A stretch of DNA of 64,000 bases from Polyangiaceae bacterium (lineage in GTDB: Bacteria > Myxococcota_A > Polyangia > Polyangiales > Polyangiaceae), in the NCBI GenBank assembly GCA_019637265.1, contig JAHBVY010000004.1, forward strand, positions 434,001 through 498,000, in the 5' to 3' direction. This document shows positions 45,295 to 54,254 of this stretch, in pieces; the stretch's first letter is position 1; the number at the start of each line of letters is the position of its first letter. The notes below the pieces were generated by a model. The model was not told the DNA's origin. It did not search any database and saw only the letters and a list, made by a program, of their open reading frames with translations. The position numbers were made by a program, and so were the translations under genes.

Positions 45295-46925
45295 TGAGGT
45301 CGCAGCGTGTTGGGCTCAGCGTGGCGGGAGCCGCGCTATTGGGAGTCGCGCTGCTCGGCGGCGCGACGGGTTGCGGTGACGCCCTGTGCGCGGCGCTGGA
45401 CTGTGACGACCGGGACCCCAAGTGGGAGGCGAGCTTCGACTCCCACGACTACCCACCCAAGGCAGTGGGGCTGACGAGCTCGGTGGCGGTGTACGATCGC
45501 CCGCTCGATCGTGTGTTGATGCTCACCTCCCCCAGCAGTCAGGAGATCGTCTCGACCAGCGTCGGCGTGGGGCAGAACCTGGCGCAGCTGGTGCCCAGCG
45601 CGGACAAGCGCACGCTGTATGCCTTGAGCCGCGGCGTGCACCCTCGGCGCCACCCGGACGACGAGCGCCCGAGCCTCACCCTCATCGACGGGGAGCGGCC
45701 CAAGCGGATCGCGCGGTACGAGCTGACCGATCCGCTCGGCGGAATCGCGGTCGATCCGCTGGGGGAGTGGGTGGTGCTGTATGACGCCGGCGGCGTGGTG
45801 GTGAACCCGAACGAGCTCATCCTGGTGCCGGTGTCGGAGCCAGAGCGGGCGCCCATCGAGAAGACGATCCGCAGCTTCGGCGGGCGGCCGCAGCGGCTCA
45901 CCTTCACGAGCGAGCTCACGCTGCCGTCTGGTCCGCCTCGGCGCCTGCTGGTGGTGGAGACGGAGCAGAACATCACCCTGGTGGATCTCGCCTTCCCGGA
46001 GCGCTCGGAGGTCACCATCGAGCTGCCGCGCGTGAACGCGAGCTACACCACCGGCCCCGCGCAGATCGCGTTCCACGACGGGGACCCGGAAGATCCGAAT
46101 GACGCGCGCATCGCGGTGCTCATGAACAGCCAGCCTGAGGTGGTGATCGTGGAGCTTGGCCCGTCGGGCGATCCGGAGCTCGACTACCGCGCGCGGGTCA
46201 ACGTGGCGGAGGTCGGCGGGATCCCGAGCGCGCTCGACTTCGTGATGACCGACGGCGGGCTACGGCTGGCGGCGCTGGTCCCGAACCGGAGGCACGCGGC
46301 GCTGATCGATCTCGACACCACCGTGGTGGAGCACGTGGCGCTCCCTCGGCCTTACGGCAAGCTCTCGCGCGTCACGGACGCCGTGACGGAGCGCCCCAAC
46401 GTGGCGGACGTTGCCCTCCTCTGGGGTGAGTCTTCAAACTTCGCATTTTGGTCACTCGGGCAGACCACGGGCAAGCCTTACCGCAGCGTGGAGGAGTACG
46501 GCATCGACATCCGCGTCACCCAGGTGAAGGACATCCCGGGGCAAGACCACGGCCACCAGAAGATCTTGGAGGGGAGCGACGCGAGTCAGTTCTACGTCCT
46601 CGATCTGGACCAGCGCACCAGCTACCCCATGCTCACCAACAGCCAGGGTTTCTCCCTGACCGTGGCGCCGGATGGCCGCCGCGCCTGGGCGGTGCGCACC
46701 GGCACCCCCGACTTGGCGCAGGTCGACTTGAGCACGCTGCACCCCACCTCGCTCACCCTGGAGCGCGATGTCACGCAGGTGTTCGACATCGCGCGCAGCG
46801 ACGGCGGCCGCGCGCTGATCGTGCTGCACGCCGTGGGCAACCTGGGCGCTACATGGCTCGACGGGTTGCGCCCGGACAGCGCCTACACCGCCTTCTACCC
46901 CGCCCTCTACCTGGGAGATCTGTGA
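45291..46925 (+). CDS. Beta-propeller lipoprotein, second of operon
   Basis: 544 residues. The signal peptide ends in LLGGATGC, and the mature start CGDALCAALDCDDRD is cysteine-rich, so disulfides are possible. Blade-like repeats follow (LTLIDGERPKRIARYELTDPLGGIAVDPLGEWVVLYD, ALIDLDTTVVEHVALP, SLTVAPDGRRAWAVRTG). It is the same general design as the preceding protein but not a close duplicate. It overlaps its neighbours by 4 bases and 1 base, so all three are co-translated. Confidence 0.8.
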   Translation: MMRSQRVGLSVAGAALLGVALLGGATGCGDALCAALDCDDRDPKWEASFDSHDYPPKAVGLTSSVAVYDRPLDRVLMLTSPSSQEIVSTSVGVGQNLAQLVPSADKRTLYALSRGVHPRRHPDDERPSLTLIDGERPKRIARYELTDPLGGIAVDPLGEWVVLYDAGGVVVNPNELILVPVSEPERAPIEKTIRSFGGRPQRLTFTSELTLPSGPPRRLLVVETEQNITLVDLAFPERSEVTIELPRVNASYTTGPAQIAFHDGDPEDPNDARIAVLMNSQPEVVIVELGPSGDPELDYRARVNVAEVGGIPSALDFVMTDGGLRLAALVPNRRHAALIDLDTTVVEHVALPRPYGKLSRVTDAVTERPNVADVALLWGESSNFAFWSLGQTTGKPYRSVEEYGIDIRVTQVKDIPGQDHGHQKILEGSDASQFYVLDLDQRTSYPMLTNSQGFSLTVAPDGRRAWAVRTGTPDLAQVDLSTLHPTSLTLERDVTQVFDIARSDGGRALIVLHAVGNLGATWLDGLRPDSAYTAFYPALYLGDL

Positions 46926-47890
46926 TGGCTCGCCCCACCTCACGCGCCCTGAGCGCGCTGCTCGCGCTGACCTGCGGCGTCTCGATCGTTGCCCTGACTA
47001 CCTCGGTGCTGGCGCAGCCGGCCAATCCGGACGCGCCGAAGGCGGAGCCCGATGAGGCGCCCGAAGCGAATGAAGCGCCCAAGGAGCTGTCCGACAAGCT
47101 GTCCGAGGAGCTCACGCTCTCCGACGACGAACCGGAGGACCCTCCCTTCCGCCTGGGCGCATCGAAGCCGGAGCGCGAGGCGCCCGCGAAGGAGCCGCCG
47201 CCGCGCGAGGAAGCACCACGTGACGCCGCGCCCCGCGACGCCGGGCCGCCGCGACCCGACGAGACCGGCCTCGGCAAGCACCAGAAGCACATCCAGCTCT
47301 CGCTCGGCGCGCGCTCGATGGCGATCAGCAGCGACGGCTACGACCTGTTCTCGGACACGCGCGCCCTCGACCAAGCGAGCCTCGGTGGCTCACACGCGCT
47401 GTTCTTTTCGGGGCCTTGGTCCGTCGCAGGCGCGCTGGGGGTGGACCTGGGTGGGAGCTCGGCGCGCGTCCGTGGGCAGGAGGCCGCGCTCGCCACGGCG
47501 CGCTTCTCGCTGGGGCCCGAGGTGCGGTACCACCTGTTGCCGCGGCTCTATTTCCACGGAAGAATCGCGGCGACGCTCACCAGGACGTCATTTGAGCTGA
47601 CTGATGGCGCCGCCGGCGCGATCCTCAGTGACGCGAACTACCGCGGGGGCTTCGACGTGATGCTCGGCGGCGCCTTCGAGGTGCTGGGCAGCGAGAGCGG
47701 CGCCGATCGCAAGCCGCGCGGCTGGGTGGTGGCGGAGCTTGGCTACGGATGGGCCGGGGCGCACTCGGTGTCGCTCGCGCCGGAGGGCGATGAGGAGTCC
47801 AACGCCCCAGCGCGCGTGGCCCCGCTGGACCTGCCGGATGTGGCGCTCCGCGGCGTGACCGCGAAGCTGGCGGTGGCGATCAGCTTCTGA
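46925..47890 (+). CDS. Outer-membrane beta-barrel protein, third of operon
   Basis: 321 residues. A cleavable signal peptide ends at VLAQPA. About residues 20-115 are Pro/Glu/Asp-rich and likely periplasmic or surface-exposed. The rest consists of alternating strands (IQLSLGARSMAIS, WSVAGALGVDLGG, RLYFHGRIAATLTRTSFEL, RGGFDVMLGGAFEVLG) ending AKLAVAISF, whose terminal Phe is typical of outer-membrane barrels. The ATG overlaps the previous stop by one base. It may seat the two propeller lipoproteins at the surface; that is inference. Confidence 0.78.
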   Translation: MARPTSRALSALLALTCGVSIVALTTSVLAQPANPDAPKAEPDEAPEANEAPKELSDKLSEELTLSDDEPEDPPFRLGASKPEREAPAKEPPPREEAPRDAAPRDAGPPRPDETGLGKHQKHIQLSLGARSMAISSDGYDLFSDTRALDQASLGGSHALFFSGPWSVAGALGVDLGGSSARVRGQEAALATARFSLGPEVRYHLLPRLYFHGRIAATLTRTSFELTDGAAGAILSDANYRGGFDVMLGGAFEVLGSESGADRKPRGWVVAELGYGWAGAHSVSLAPEGDEESNAPARVAPLDLPDVALRGVTAKLAVAISF

Positions 47891-47904
47891 GGCGTGGGGC
47901 TGGG

Positions 47905-48032
47905 GGGCGGGCGGCCACGGGGGGCCGCCCCTACTGGCTCTGTGGTTGTGCGGTGGGCGGGCGGCCACGAGGGGGCCGCCCCTACTGGCTCTGTGGTTGT
48001 GCGGTGGGCGGGCGGTGACGGTGGGCCCCTAC
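47905..48032. repeat. Family C palindrome in tandem (period 50-51 bases)
   Basis: Two full units and one partial unit of GGGCGGGCGGCCACG...CCGCCCCTACT followed by GGCTCTGTGGTTGTGCGGT start at 47905, 47955 and 48006. The last CCCCTAC supplies the TAG stop of the opposing gene. It lies between convergent genes and can form strong hairpins. Confidence 0.8.
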
Positions 48033-48697
48033 TGCGGCCGCGCGGGGGCGAGGGGGATGTGCACCCGCACCACGCGGAGCCCTTGCTCGCTGGGAGCCAG
48101 CTCGAGGGCGAAGCCGCGCGCGGGGTACTCCCACAGCTCGCGCTCGCTCTCCTGCGCCGTCTGCTCCGGCTCGCGCAGCGGGCGGAGCCTCGCCTGGGGC
48201 TCACCGAGGGTGCGCAGGACCTCCGGAGCCGCGGTCAGGAGCCTCAGCCCCGCCACCTCTCCCGCGTACCCCTGGAATACGGTTTTTCCACCCGGAATCA
48301 CGACCTCGCGCTCACCCGCGGCGTGCAGCACCAGCCGCTCCACCCGCCCGTGGCTGAGGCCCAGCTCCACGCCACGCTCCGGGTAAAGGCAGCGATCCTC
48401 CTCCAAGGGGCAAGCGCCGAGCCGCCGAACGGCCTCGGCGCGCGTATCGCCCAAGCGCACTCCCAGGACCGACGGATCCTCGACAACCACGCCGCCCGCT
48501 GAGGGCGCCGGGTGGGCCTCGCCGCCTCCCGAGCCCGTCGGCTGATGGATCCCTGGCGGCTTCTTTTTTTGGGGGTTTGGCAGCGCGCTGGGGGCCGGCG
48601 CCGTCATGCTCGGCGCGGCAGGTGCCTCCGCCGCGCCCCCCACCCCCTCGCAGCCCCCGAGCACCGCCAGGAACAAACAGTAAGTGAGCCTGGTCAC
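48029..48697 (-). CDS. Predicted lipoprotein coupled to the L,D-transpeptidase
   Basis: 222 residues from a GTG at 48697 that overlaps the transpeptidase stop (GTGA). The lipobox is LAVLGGC. A Pro/Ala-rich linker contains ALPNPQKKKP, encoded by a family B element (48564-48590). The mature part has two cysteines (GACPLEEDRCLYPERG) and beta-rich strands. A family A copy (48284-48299) encodes IPGGKT. The function is unknown; the coupling suggests an accessory to peptidoglycan crosslinking. Confidence 0.7.
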   Translation of the reverse strand: MTRLTYCLFLAVLGGCEGVGGAAEAPAAPSMTAPAPSALPNPQKKKPPGIHQPTGSGGGEAHPAPSAGGVVVEDPSVLGVRLGDTRAEAVRRLGACPLEEDRCLYPERGVELGLSHGRVERLVLHAAGEREVVIPGGKTVFQGYAGEVAGLRLLTAAPEVLRTLGEPQARLRPLREPEQTAQESERELWEYPARGFALELAPSEQGLRVVRVHIPLAPARPQ

Positions 48698-50229
48698 CCC
48701 TCGACCAACACGAAGGTCCCACCGCCCATGCCGTAAGCTTGGGTGGTGCCCCAGGTTGGCTCTGCTTCGGGCGCCGTGAAGCGGAACACGCGCTCGGCGT
48801 CGATCGGCGACAGGTTCACGCACCCTCCAGATTTGGTCTCGCCGAAGTCTTCGTGCCAGTAGCTCGCGTGCATGGCGTAGGGGCGCTTGAAGTATTGCGT
48901 CCAGGGGACGTCAGCTATCCAGAACTTCCGCGGCTCGCCCATCTCCGTGGTCATGGTGCTCACCTGACTCTTGGACTCCACCCAGTAGCGCCCGTAGGGC
49001 GTGGCGCCGTCCTTGCCTGGGCTCATCAAGGTGGTGAACACCGGGCGGTCGCCTTCATACAGCGTGAGGGTGCCGCGGTTCACGCGGACGTGCACCCAGC
49101 GCTCACCGGGCGCGCGCCGCGCTTCGCGCGGCACCTCCGCGCGGCGCTCCGCGAGGTTGGCGTCGGCGCTCGCGATGTAGACGCCCGGTGTGGTCGTCTC
49201 CAGGTAGCGCGCGCCGTCTTGCCTGCGCTCTTGGCCCGTGAGCGCCACCCACGAGCGGAGCGGCCAGGTCTCACCGGTGTCCACCAAGCGGTCGCCCTGC
49301 AGCTGGTACTTCGGGCGCGGCCGCTTGCGCATCCAGGCGATGGGCAGTTGAACATCCTTGCCTAGCTCCACCCCTTGGAAAGTAGAGCGCCGGAAGCGGA
49401 GCAGCCCCTTGGCGGGGACCACCGTCAGGTTGGTTGACAGCACCCACACCTCGCCGTGCGCCTCGAAGGCCCGCGTGTAGGCGATCATCGAGCCGAAGGG
49501 GACCTGCTTGAAGTAGAGGTGCGGCTTGTTTCCCCACGGAGACGGCGCGTGCCCACCGTCTCGCAGGAACTCCGGGATGGGGCCGTTCGGCTCGATGGGC
49601 GCTTGCTCCGTCAGCTCGTCGTGCCCCACCTCCCAGCCGCGCAGCTTGCGGTGCTCCCGCGGCCCGGTTCGCCAGCGGTTCTCCTCCGGCGTGGGCACGC
49701 GCGTGAGCATGGGCGCGCCCAGCGAGAAGGCGTAGTGGTAAGGGAAGGGCCCTTTCGCTGGCTCGGTGTAGCGGCTCGCGACGATGAACGGGTGGCTCAT
49801 GTCCATCGTGTTGCGGCGGTCGGTGCAGGCGTAGCCGTTCAAGACCGGTACGTAAGACTGACAACGACCGAGCCCGGAGCGCACCGGGGCGCCCAAGGCC
49901 TCGACGCTGTCGCCGATGCGGATCCCGCCGAGCGGCAGCGAGCGCGAGTCGGGCTTGGGGTGGATCCACGAGCCCCAGGTGAGGGAGCCGACGCGCCCGT
50001 GCTCGCCAGCCTCCGGGAGCGGCCCCGGGTAGCCGGGCCCGAACGGATCCGCGGGCTCTGGTTCGATGAGCTCACCTGACGAATGGGTGGCTGCGCGTTC
50101 AGTGCCTTCGGCGTCGGCGTCAGACCGCTCGCCTGGCGCGCTCGCGGGGGTGAGCGCGTGGTGAGCGCCCGGCTCGGCGCCACACGCCGTGAGCACGAGC
50201 AAGGAGCCGAAGGCGACCGCGCGGAGCAT
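48694..50229 (-). CDS. L,D-transpeptidase (YkuD) lipoprotein
   Basis: 511 residues. The lipobox LLVLTACG anchors it. The C-terminal YkuD domain carries HASYWHEDFGETKSGGCVNLSP with the catalytic cysteine at ~470. These enzymes make 3-3 peptidoglycan crosslinks or attach proteins to the wall. The ~300-residue region before it (WVHVRVNRGTLTLYEGDRPVFTTLMSPGKDG is the start of the YkuD domain) has no motif I recognise. The ATG at 50229 fits the signal peptide. A family A copy (49528-49543) is in the gene. Confidence 0.88.
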   Translation of the reverse strand: MLRAVAFGSLLVLTACGAEPGAHHALTPASAPGERSDADAEGTERAATHSSGELIEPEPADPFGPGYPGPLPEAGEHGRVGSLTWGSWIHPKPDSRSLPLGGIRIGDSVEALGAPVRSGLGRCQSYVPVLNGYACTDRRNTMDMSHPFIVASRYTEPAKGPFPYHYAFSLGAPMLTRVPTPEENRWRTGPREHRKLRGWEVGHDELTEQAPIEPNGPIPEFLRDGGHAPSPWGNKPHLYFKQVPFGSMIAYTRAFEAHGEVWVLSTNLTVVPAKGLLRFRRSTFQGVELGKDVQLPIAWMRKRPRPKYQLQGDRLVDTGETWPLRSWVALTGQERRQDGARYLETTTPGVYIASADANLAERRAEVPREARRAPGERWVHVRVNRGTLTLYEGDRPVFTTLMSPGKDGATPYGRYWVESKSQVSTMTTEMGEPRKFWIADVPWTQYFKRPYAMHASYWHEDFGETKSGGCVNLSPIDAERVFRFTAPEAEPTWGTTQAYGMGGGTFVLVEG

Positions 50230-50283
50230 GGCGCATTCTGCCAACAAGGGGGCCACGCTGGCCCAGATTGCTAAGCTGTTTGC

Positions 50284-51672
50284 GTGCGAGCGGGCGCGTT
50301 CTTCAGGGGGACTTCGGTGCGTGCCCGGGCGCGGCGTGGCGCGCTCCGGAGGACTGCCGTGCGAGCGCTGGTTTGTCGCGGCGCGCTCTTCAAGGGGGTT
50401 TGGGGGTTTGGCATCGCGCCACTCGCCGCTCTGTCGCTGGGGTGCCGTGAAGTGCCCCGTGAGTCGCCCGTGGGTGATGCCGGTCCAACGCCGAGCGGCG
50501 TCCCTGCCGTGAGCGCGAGCGGCGCGGAGCCGGCGCCTGGTGATGGGGGGCTCGCAGGGGGAGGGCCGCTGGGTGACGCGCAGCCTTCGAGGGACGCGGG
50601 CACGGAGCGCGATCCATCGCGGGTGGTGCTGCTGTTCGGCGGTGACATCAACCTGGGGCGCGGCACGGGGCAGCGCATCTTGCGTGATCCGGAGTACGCC
50701 CCGCTGCGCTTCCTGAAGCCGGTCTTCGACTCCGCCGACCTCCGAGTGATGAACCTCGAGAGTCAGCTCTCGGATCAGGGCGGGGAGACGCAGTCGAAGC
50801 ACAACTCGCTGGTGTTCACGGGGCCGCCGGGCGGCGCCGAGGTGCTGAAGGCGGCGGGGGTAGAGTGGGTGTCGCTCGCCAATAACCACGCGTGGGATTA
50901 CGGAAAATCCGCGCTCTTCGAGACGTTTACGAACCTGGAGCGAGCGGGGGTGGGGTACGTCGGCGCGAGCCGTGAGCCAGGCAGCCAGGCTTACGAACCG
51001 GCGCGCACCGTGGTGCGTGGGCTCCCCATCGCCTTGTTCTCGGTGACCCACATCTGGAATCAGGGCCCGATCAACGAGCACCCGGGGAGGCTGCACGTGG
51101 CCTGGGCGGAGTTCAGCAAGCTGGCGCCGCGCATCGCGGCGGCCAAGGCGCGCGGTGAGCTGGTGATCCTGCTCTACCACGGCGGCGCCGAGTACGTGGA
51201 CGCGCCCATGACCTGGACGCGGGACTTCGTGCGCGCGTCGATGAAGGCGGGCGTGGACGCCTTCATTGGGCACCACCCGCACGTGCCGCAGGGGGTGGGC
51301 TTCGCAGGAACTCGCCCGGTCTTCTACAGCCTTGGCAACCTGGTGTTCCCGATGCACAAGGATCACCCCGCGACCGGGACCGGCTTCCTCGCGCGGCTGA
51401 GCTACCAGCTCACGGGCGGCGCGCCCGAGCTCGCCAGCGTGGAGGCGTGCCCCTACTTCATCTTGGGGCACGTGCCGAAGCCCTTCGACGACGCCGCGGC
51501 GCCGGCTCGCTACGCGGCGCTGCGTCAGCGCCTGAACCTCACCTCACGCGCGGTGGGTGGCAGCGTGGTGGGCGAGCCGGGTGAAGACGGCTGCTTGCCA
51601 TTGAGCCCACCAGAGCGCTCCGGGCCTGGCGCGCCGCTCGGCTGGACGGCGCCGCGGAGGGCCGCGCCATGA
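50284..51672 (+). CDS. CapA-family (PGA synthesis type) lipoprotein
   Basis: 462 residues. The N terminus is very basic (RARARRGALRRT) before a hydrophobic run ending in LSLGC. The calcineurin-like CapA domain shows LLFGGDINLGRG, VMNLESQLSDQG, VSLANNHAWDYG, ILLYHGGAEY and FIGHHPHVPQGV. Relatives act in poly-gamma-glutamate capsule or other extracellular polymer synthesis. A family B element (50394-50415) encodes part of the signal sequence. It overlaps the SUMF1-fold gene by 4 bases (ATGA). Confidence 0.85.
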   Translation: MRAGAFFRGTSVRARARRGALRRTAVRALVCRGALFKGVWGFGIAPLAALSLGCREVPRESPVGDAGPTPSGVPAVSASGAEPAPGDGGLAGGGPLGDAQPSRDAGTERDPSRVVLLFGGDINLGRGTGQRILRDPEYAPLRFLKPVFDSADLRVMNLESQLSDQGGETQSKHNSLVFTGPPGGAEVLKAAGVEWVSLANNHAWDYGKSALFETFTNLERAGVGYVGASREPGSQAYEPARTVVRGLPIALFSVTHIWNQGPINEHPGRLHVAWAEFSKLAPRIAAAKARGELVILLYHGGAEYVDAPMTWTRDFVRASMKAGVDAFIGHHPHVPQGVGFAGTRPVFYSLGNLVFPMHKDHPATGTGFLARLSYQLTGGAPELASVEACPYFILGHVPKPFDDAAAPARYAALRQRLNLTSRAVGGSVVGEPGEDGCLPLSPPERSGPGAPLGWTAPRRAAP

Positions 51673-52757
51673 GGTGTGACGAAGGCACGCGAGCGACGAG
51701 CGGCGCCAGGCGTGTGCGGCGCCTCGGCCTAGTTAGTGAGCTTAGCTGCCTGGCGGCGCTGGTGTTGCTCACGGCGGGTGGCTGTCAGCGTGGTCAAACG
51801 GACGAACCAGTGGGCGCGGCGCCGCCCAGCGCGATCCCAAACCCTGGCGCGGCTCAGGCCCCTGGTGCATCGAGCGGAGCAGTCAATGGCGCTAACGAGC
51901 GGGTGAGCGGCGCGGCCGGCGCACCCAGCGGTGAGCCGAGCTGCCCTGGGGGCCGGAGCCCGGTGCGCGGCGAGTGCCCGGCGTGGTGTCCGGAGGGGAT
52001 GGTGTTCATCCCGGCCACGGGCGAGGCGGGCTTCCAGATGGGGCGCGGCGCGCCGGGCAGCGACGACCAGGCGCACCAGGTGGTGCTGAGCGAGCCGTTC
52101 TGCATGGATCAGACCGAGGTCACCGTGCGCGCTTACCGCGCCTGCGTGGAGGCTGGGAAGTGCAGCGAGCCGCAGCTCCGGGACATCAACGCGAACTATC
52201 GGAGCGAGTACGACCGCGCGGATCACCCGGTGAACATGGTGAACTGGACCCAGGCCACCGAATACTGCAATTCCGTGGGGAAACATTTGCCGACCGAGGC
52301 GCAGTGGGAGTACGCCGCGAGCCGCGGTGACGGGCGAAAGTTCCCTTGGGGGAATGATCCGGAGCCCAGCTGCGACAGCGGTCACGCCGACTTCACCCCG
52401 AACGGCTCGCCGCAGACCAACCCCGCGGGGGACGTCGGCTGCCACGGCGGCGGGACCAGCCCGGTGAAGGCGCACCCCAACGGTAAGGTGAGCTGGCCAG
52501 CGGGGGACCTCTACGACATGGGCGGCAACGTGTGGGAGTGGACGTCGGATTGTTACCTGCCGTACCCGAGCGGCACGGTGATGGACCCCGCGCCGAAGCA
52601 CCACCCGAACCTCAAAGACAGTTGCTATGTCTATTCGCTGCGCGGCGGCGGCTGGAACCGTAGCGTGACGGCGCTCCGCACCTACGGGCGCGCCGCGAGC
52701 AAGATCACCTACCGCGTGCCCGCGCTCGGCTTCCGCTGCGCGAGCAGGCTCCAATAG
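51669..52757 (+). CDS. SUMF1/FGE-fold lipoprotein lacking the catalytic cysteine pair
   Basis: 362 residues. The lipobox LLTAGGC is followed by a Pro/Ala/Gly linker. The formylglycine-generating-enzyme fold is unmistakable: FCMDQTEVTVRAYRACVEAG, HPVNMVNWTQATEYCNSVGKHLPTEAQWEYAAS, DMGGNVWEWTSDCY, RGGGWNRSVTALRTYGRAAS and LGFRCAS. The redox cysteine pair of true FGE after RGG is replaced here by WNRSVTALR, so it probably does not oxidise sulfatases and may be structural or binding. A family A copy (52269-52284) is within the conserved block. Confidence 0.88.
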   Translation: MRCDEGTRATSGARRVRRLGLVSELSCLAALVLLTAGGCQRGQTDEPVGAAPPSAIPNPGAAQAPGASSGAVNGANERVSGAAGAPSGEPSCPGGRSPVRGECPAWCPEGMVFIPATGEAGFQMGRGAPGSDDQAHQVVLSEPFCMDQTEVTVRAYRACVEAGKCSEPQLRDINANYRSEYDRADHPVNMVNWTQATEYCNSVGKHLPTEAQWEYAASRGDGRKFPWGNDPEPSCDSGHADFTPNGSPQTNPAGDVGCHGGGTSPVKAHPNGKVSWPAGDLYDMGGNVWEWTSDCYLPYPSGTVMDPAPKHHPNLKDSCYVYSLRGGGWNRSVTALRTYGRAASKITYRVPALGFRCASRLQ

Positions 52758-52772
52758 AGGGGGGAGCTTGGG

Positions 52773-54254
52773 GTGGCGGGGATGATGGGTCGTGGGGAGC
52801 TGGCCATGCTGGCGCGGGTGGCGGCGCAGGGTCCGGGGAAGATGGCGCAGGGGCTCCTCAGGCGCACCGAGCGCCTCGCGCCGGAGGCGCTCGGTGCGCT
52901 TCAGCTCATGCGCGCCAGCGAGCTGGTGCAGCACGCGGTGGCGAAGGTGCCGTACTATCGAGAGCATTTCCCCCAGGATTTACCGCAGCGCTTCGACATG
53001 GCGACGTGGCGAGCGCTGCCGCTCCTCACCCGTGAGGCGGTGCGTGAGGAGCGCGCGGCGCTGCAGAGCAGCGCGCCGCCGCTGGGTCACCTGGGCCAAG
53101 GCGAGGCGCACAGCTCGGGCTCCACCGGGCGCCACGTCACGGTCAGCCAAGATCGCGCGGCGCTGGGCGTGAACTCGGCGCTCTCGGAGCGCGGCCATGC
53201 GTGGCATGGGCGCGACACCCGCCTGCGCTGCGCGGTCATCCGCGCGGAGATAGACGGCATGCGGCGGCCCGGGCTCAGCTGGGGGGCGGGCGGCGGCGGG
53301 CTGCACCTGCTCGACATCCACACCCCGGTGCGCGAGCAGCTCGAGTGGCTGCTCGAGCGTGCGCCTGACTACCTGAGCACCTACGCCACCAACGCGAGCG
53401 CGCTGATCGAGGAGGCGGCGCGCGCGGGGGTGCGCTGGCCGGGGCTCCGTCAGGTGATGACCTTCGGTGAGGTGCTGGCGCCCGAGGCGCGAGCGCGCTG
53501 CCTCGAGGTGTGGGGCGTGCCGCTGGTGGATGGCTACTCGTCGGTGGAGCTCGGGCACTTGGCGCAGGAGTGCCCGCTTCACAGCCTCTCCGTACCGGAT
53601 GGCTCGCTGGCGCCGCACGTCACCGCGCCGTCAGAGTCCGCGCACCGCGCGCCGGTGGACTCTGCGCGTAGCCAGATAGCGCCGTTGAGCGCCACGCCGC
53701 GTTATCACGTGGCAGCGGAGCAGGTGCTCTTCGAGGTGCTGAGGGAGGATGGCAGCGCCTGTGCGCCGGGGGAGACGGGGCGCGTGGTGGTGACCTCGCT
53801 GCACAACTTCGTGATGCCGCTCATCCGTTATGAGCTGGGCGACTATGCCACGCTGGGTGAGCCCTGCGAGTGTGGCCGCGGGCTGCCGGTGCTGACGCGC
53901 GTCGATGGACGCGCGCGAGGCCTGCTCCGGCTGCGCTCGGGCGACGTGCTGTGGCCGCGCTTCGCCTCCAATATCCTCGGCCGGGAGCTGCCGATCCGGC
54001 AGTTTCGGATGGTGCAGACGGGCTACGTCGAGTTCCGCTTGGAGCTGGTGTCAGTGCCTCTGACAGATCGCCAAGTGGCGAGGCTCCGCAGCTTGGTGCT
54101 CAGCGTGCTGAAGCGGCACCTGGGTGAAGAGCCCCAGCTCGAGCTCGCCTATCGCACGTCCATCCCGCGGAGCGCGGGCGGCAAATTCGAGGACTTCATC
54201 AGCGAGGTCGCGGAACCAAGAGCGGCCCGCCCCAAGCCTCGCACTCCAGGTTGA
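52773..54254 (+). CDS. PaaK/CapK-like adenylate-forming enzyme
   Basis: 493 residues. The ATP-binding loop is AHSSGSTGRHVTVS. TFGEVLAPEARARCLEVWGVPLVDGYSSVELGHLAQEC and RYELGDYATLGEPCECGRGLPVL match phenylacetate-CoA-ligase relatives often found with capsule genes. It should activate a carboxylic acid; the acid is unknown. It starts 15 bases after the SUMF1-fold gene. Its last 56 bases overlap the opposing lipoprotein gene. A family A copy lies at 52966-52981. Confidence 0.85.
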   Translation: MAGMMGRGELAMLARVAAQGPGKMAQGLLRRTERLAPEALGALQLMRASELVQHAVAKVPYYREHFPQDLPQRFDMATWRALPLLTREAVREERAALQSSAPPLGHLGQGEAHSSGSTGRHVTVSQDRAALGVNSALSERGHAWHGRDTRLRCAVIRAEIDGMRRPGLSWGAGGGGLHLLDIHTPVREQLEWLLERAPDYLSTYATNASALIEEAARAGVRWPGLRQVMTFGEVLAPEARARCLEVWGVPLVDGYSSVELGHLAQECPLHSLSVPDGSLAPHVTAPSESAHRAPVDSARSQIAPLSATPRYHVAAEQVLFEVLREDGSACAPGETGRVVVTSLHNFVMPLIRYELGDYATLGEPCECGRGLPVLTRVDGRARGLLRLRSGDVLWPRFASNILGRELPIRQFRMVQTGYVEFRLELVSVPLTDRQVARLRSLVLSVLKRHLGEEPQLELAYRTSIPRSAGGKFEDFISEVAEPRAARPKPRTPG

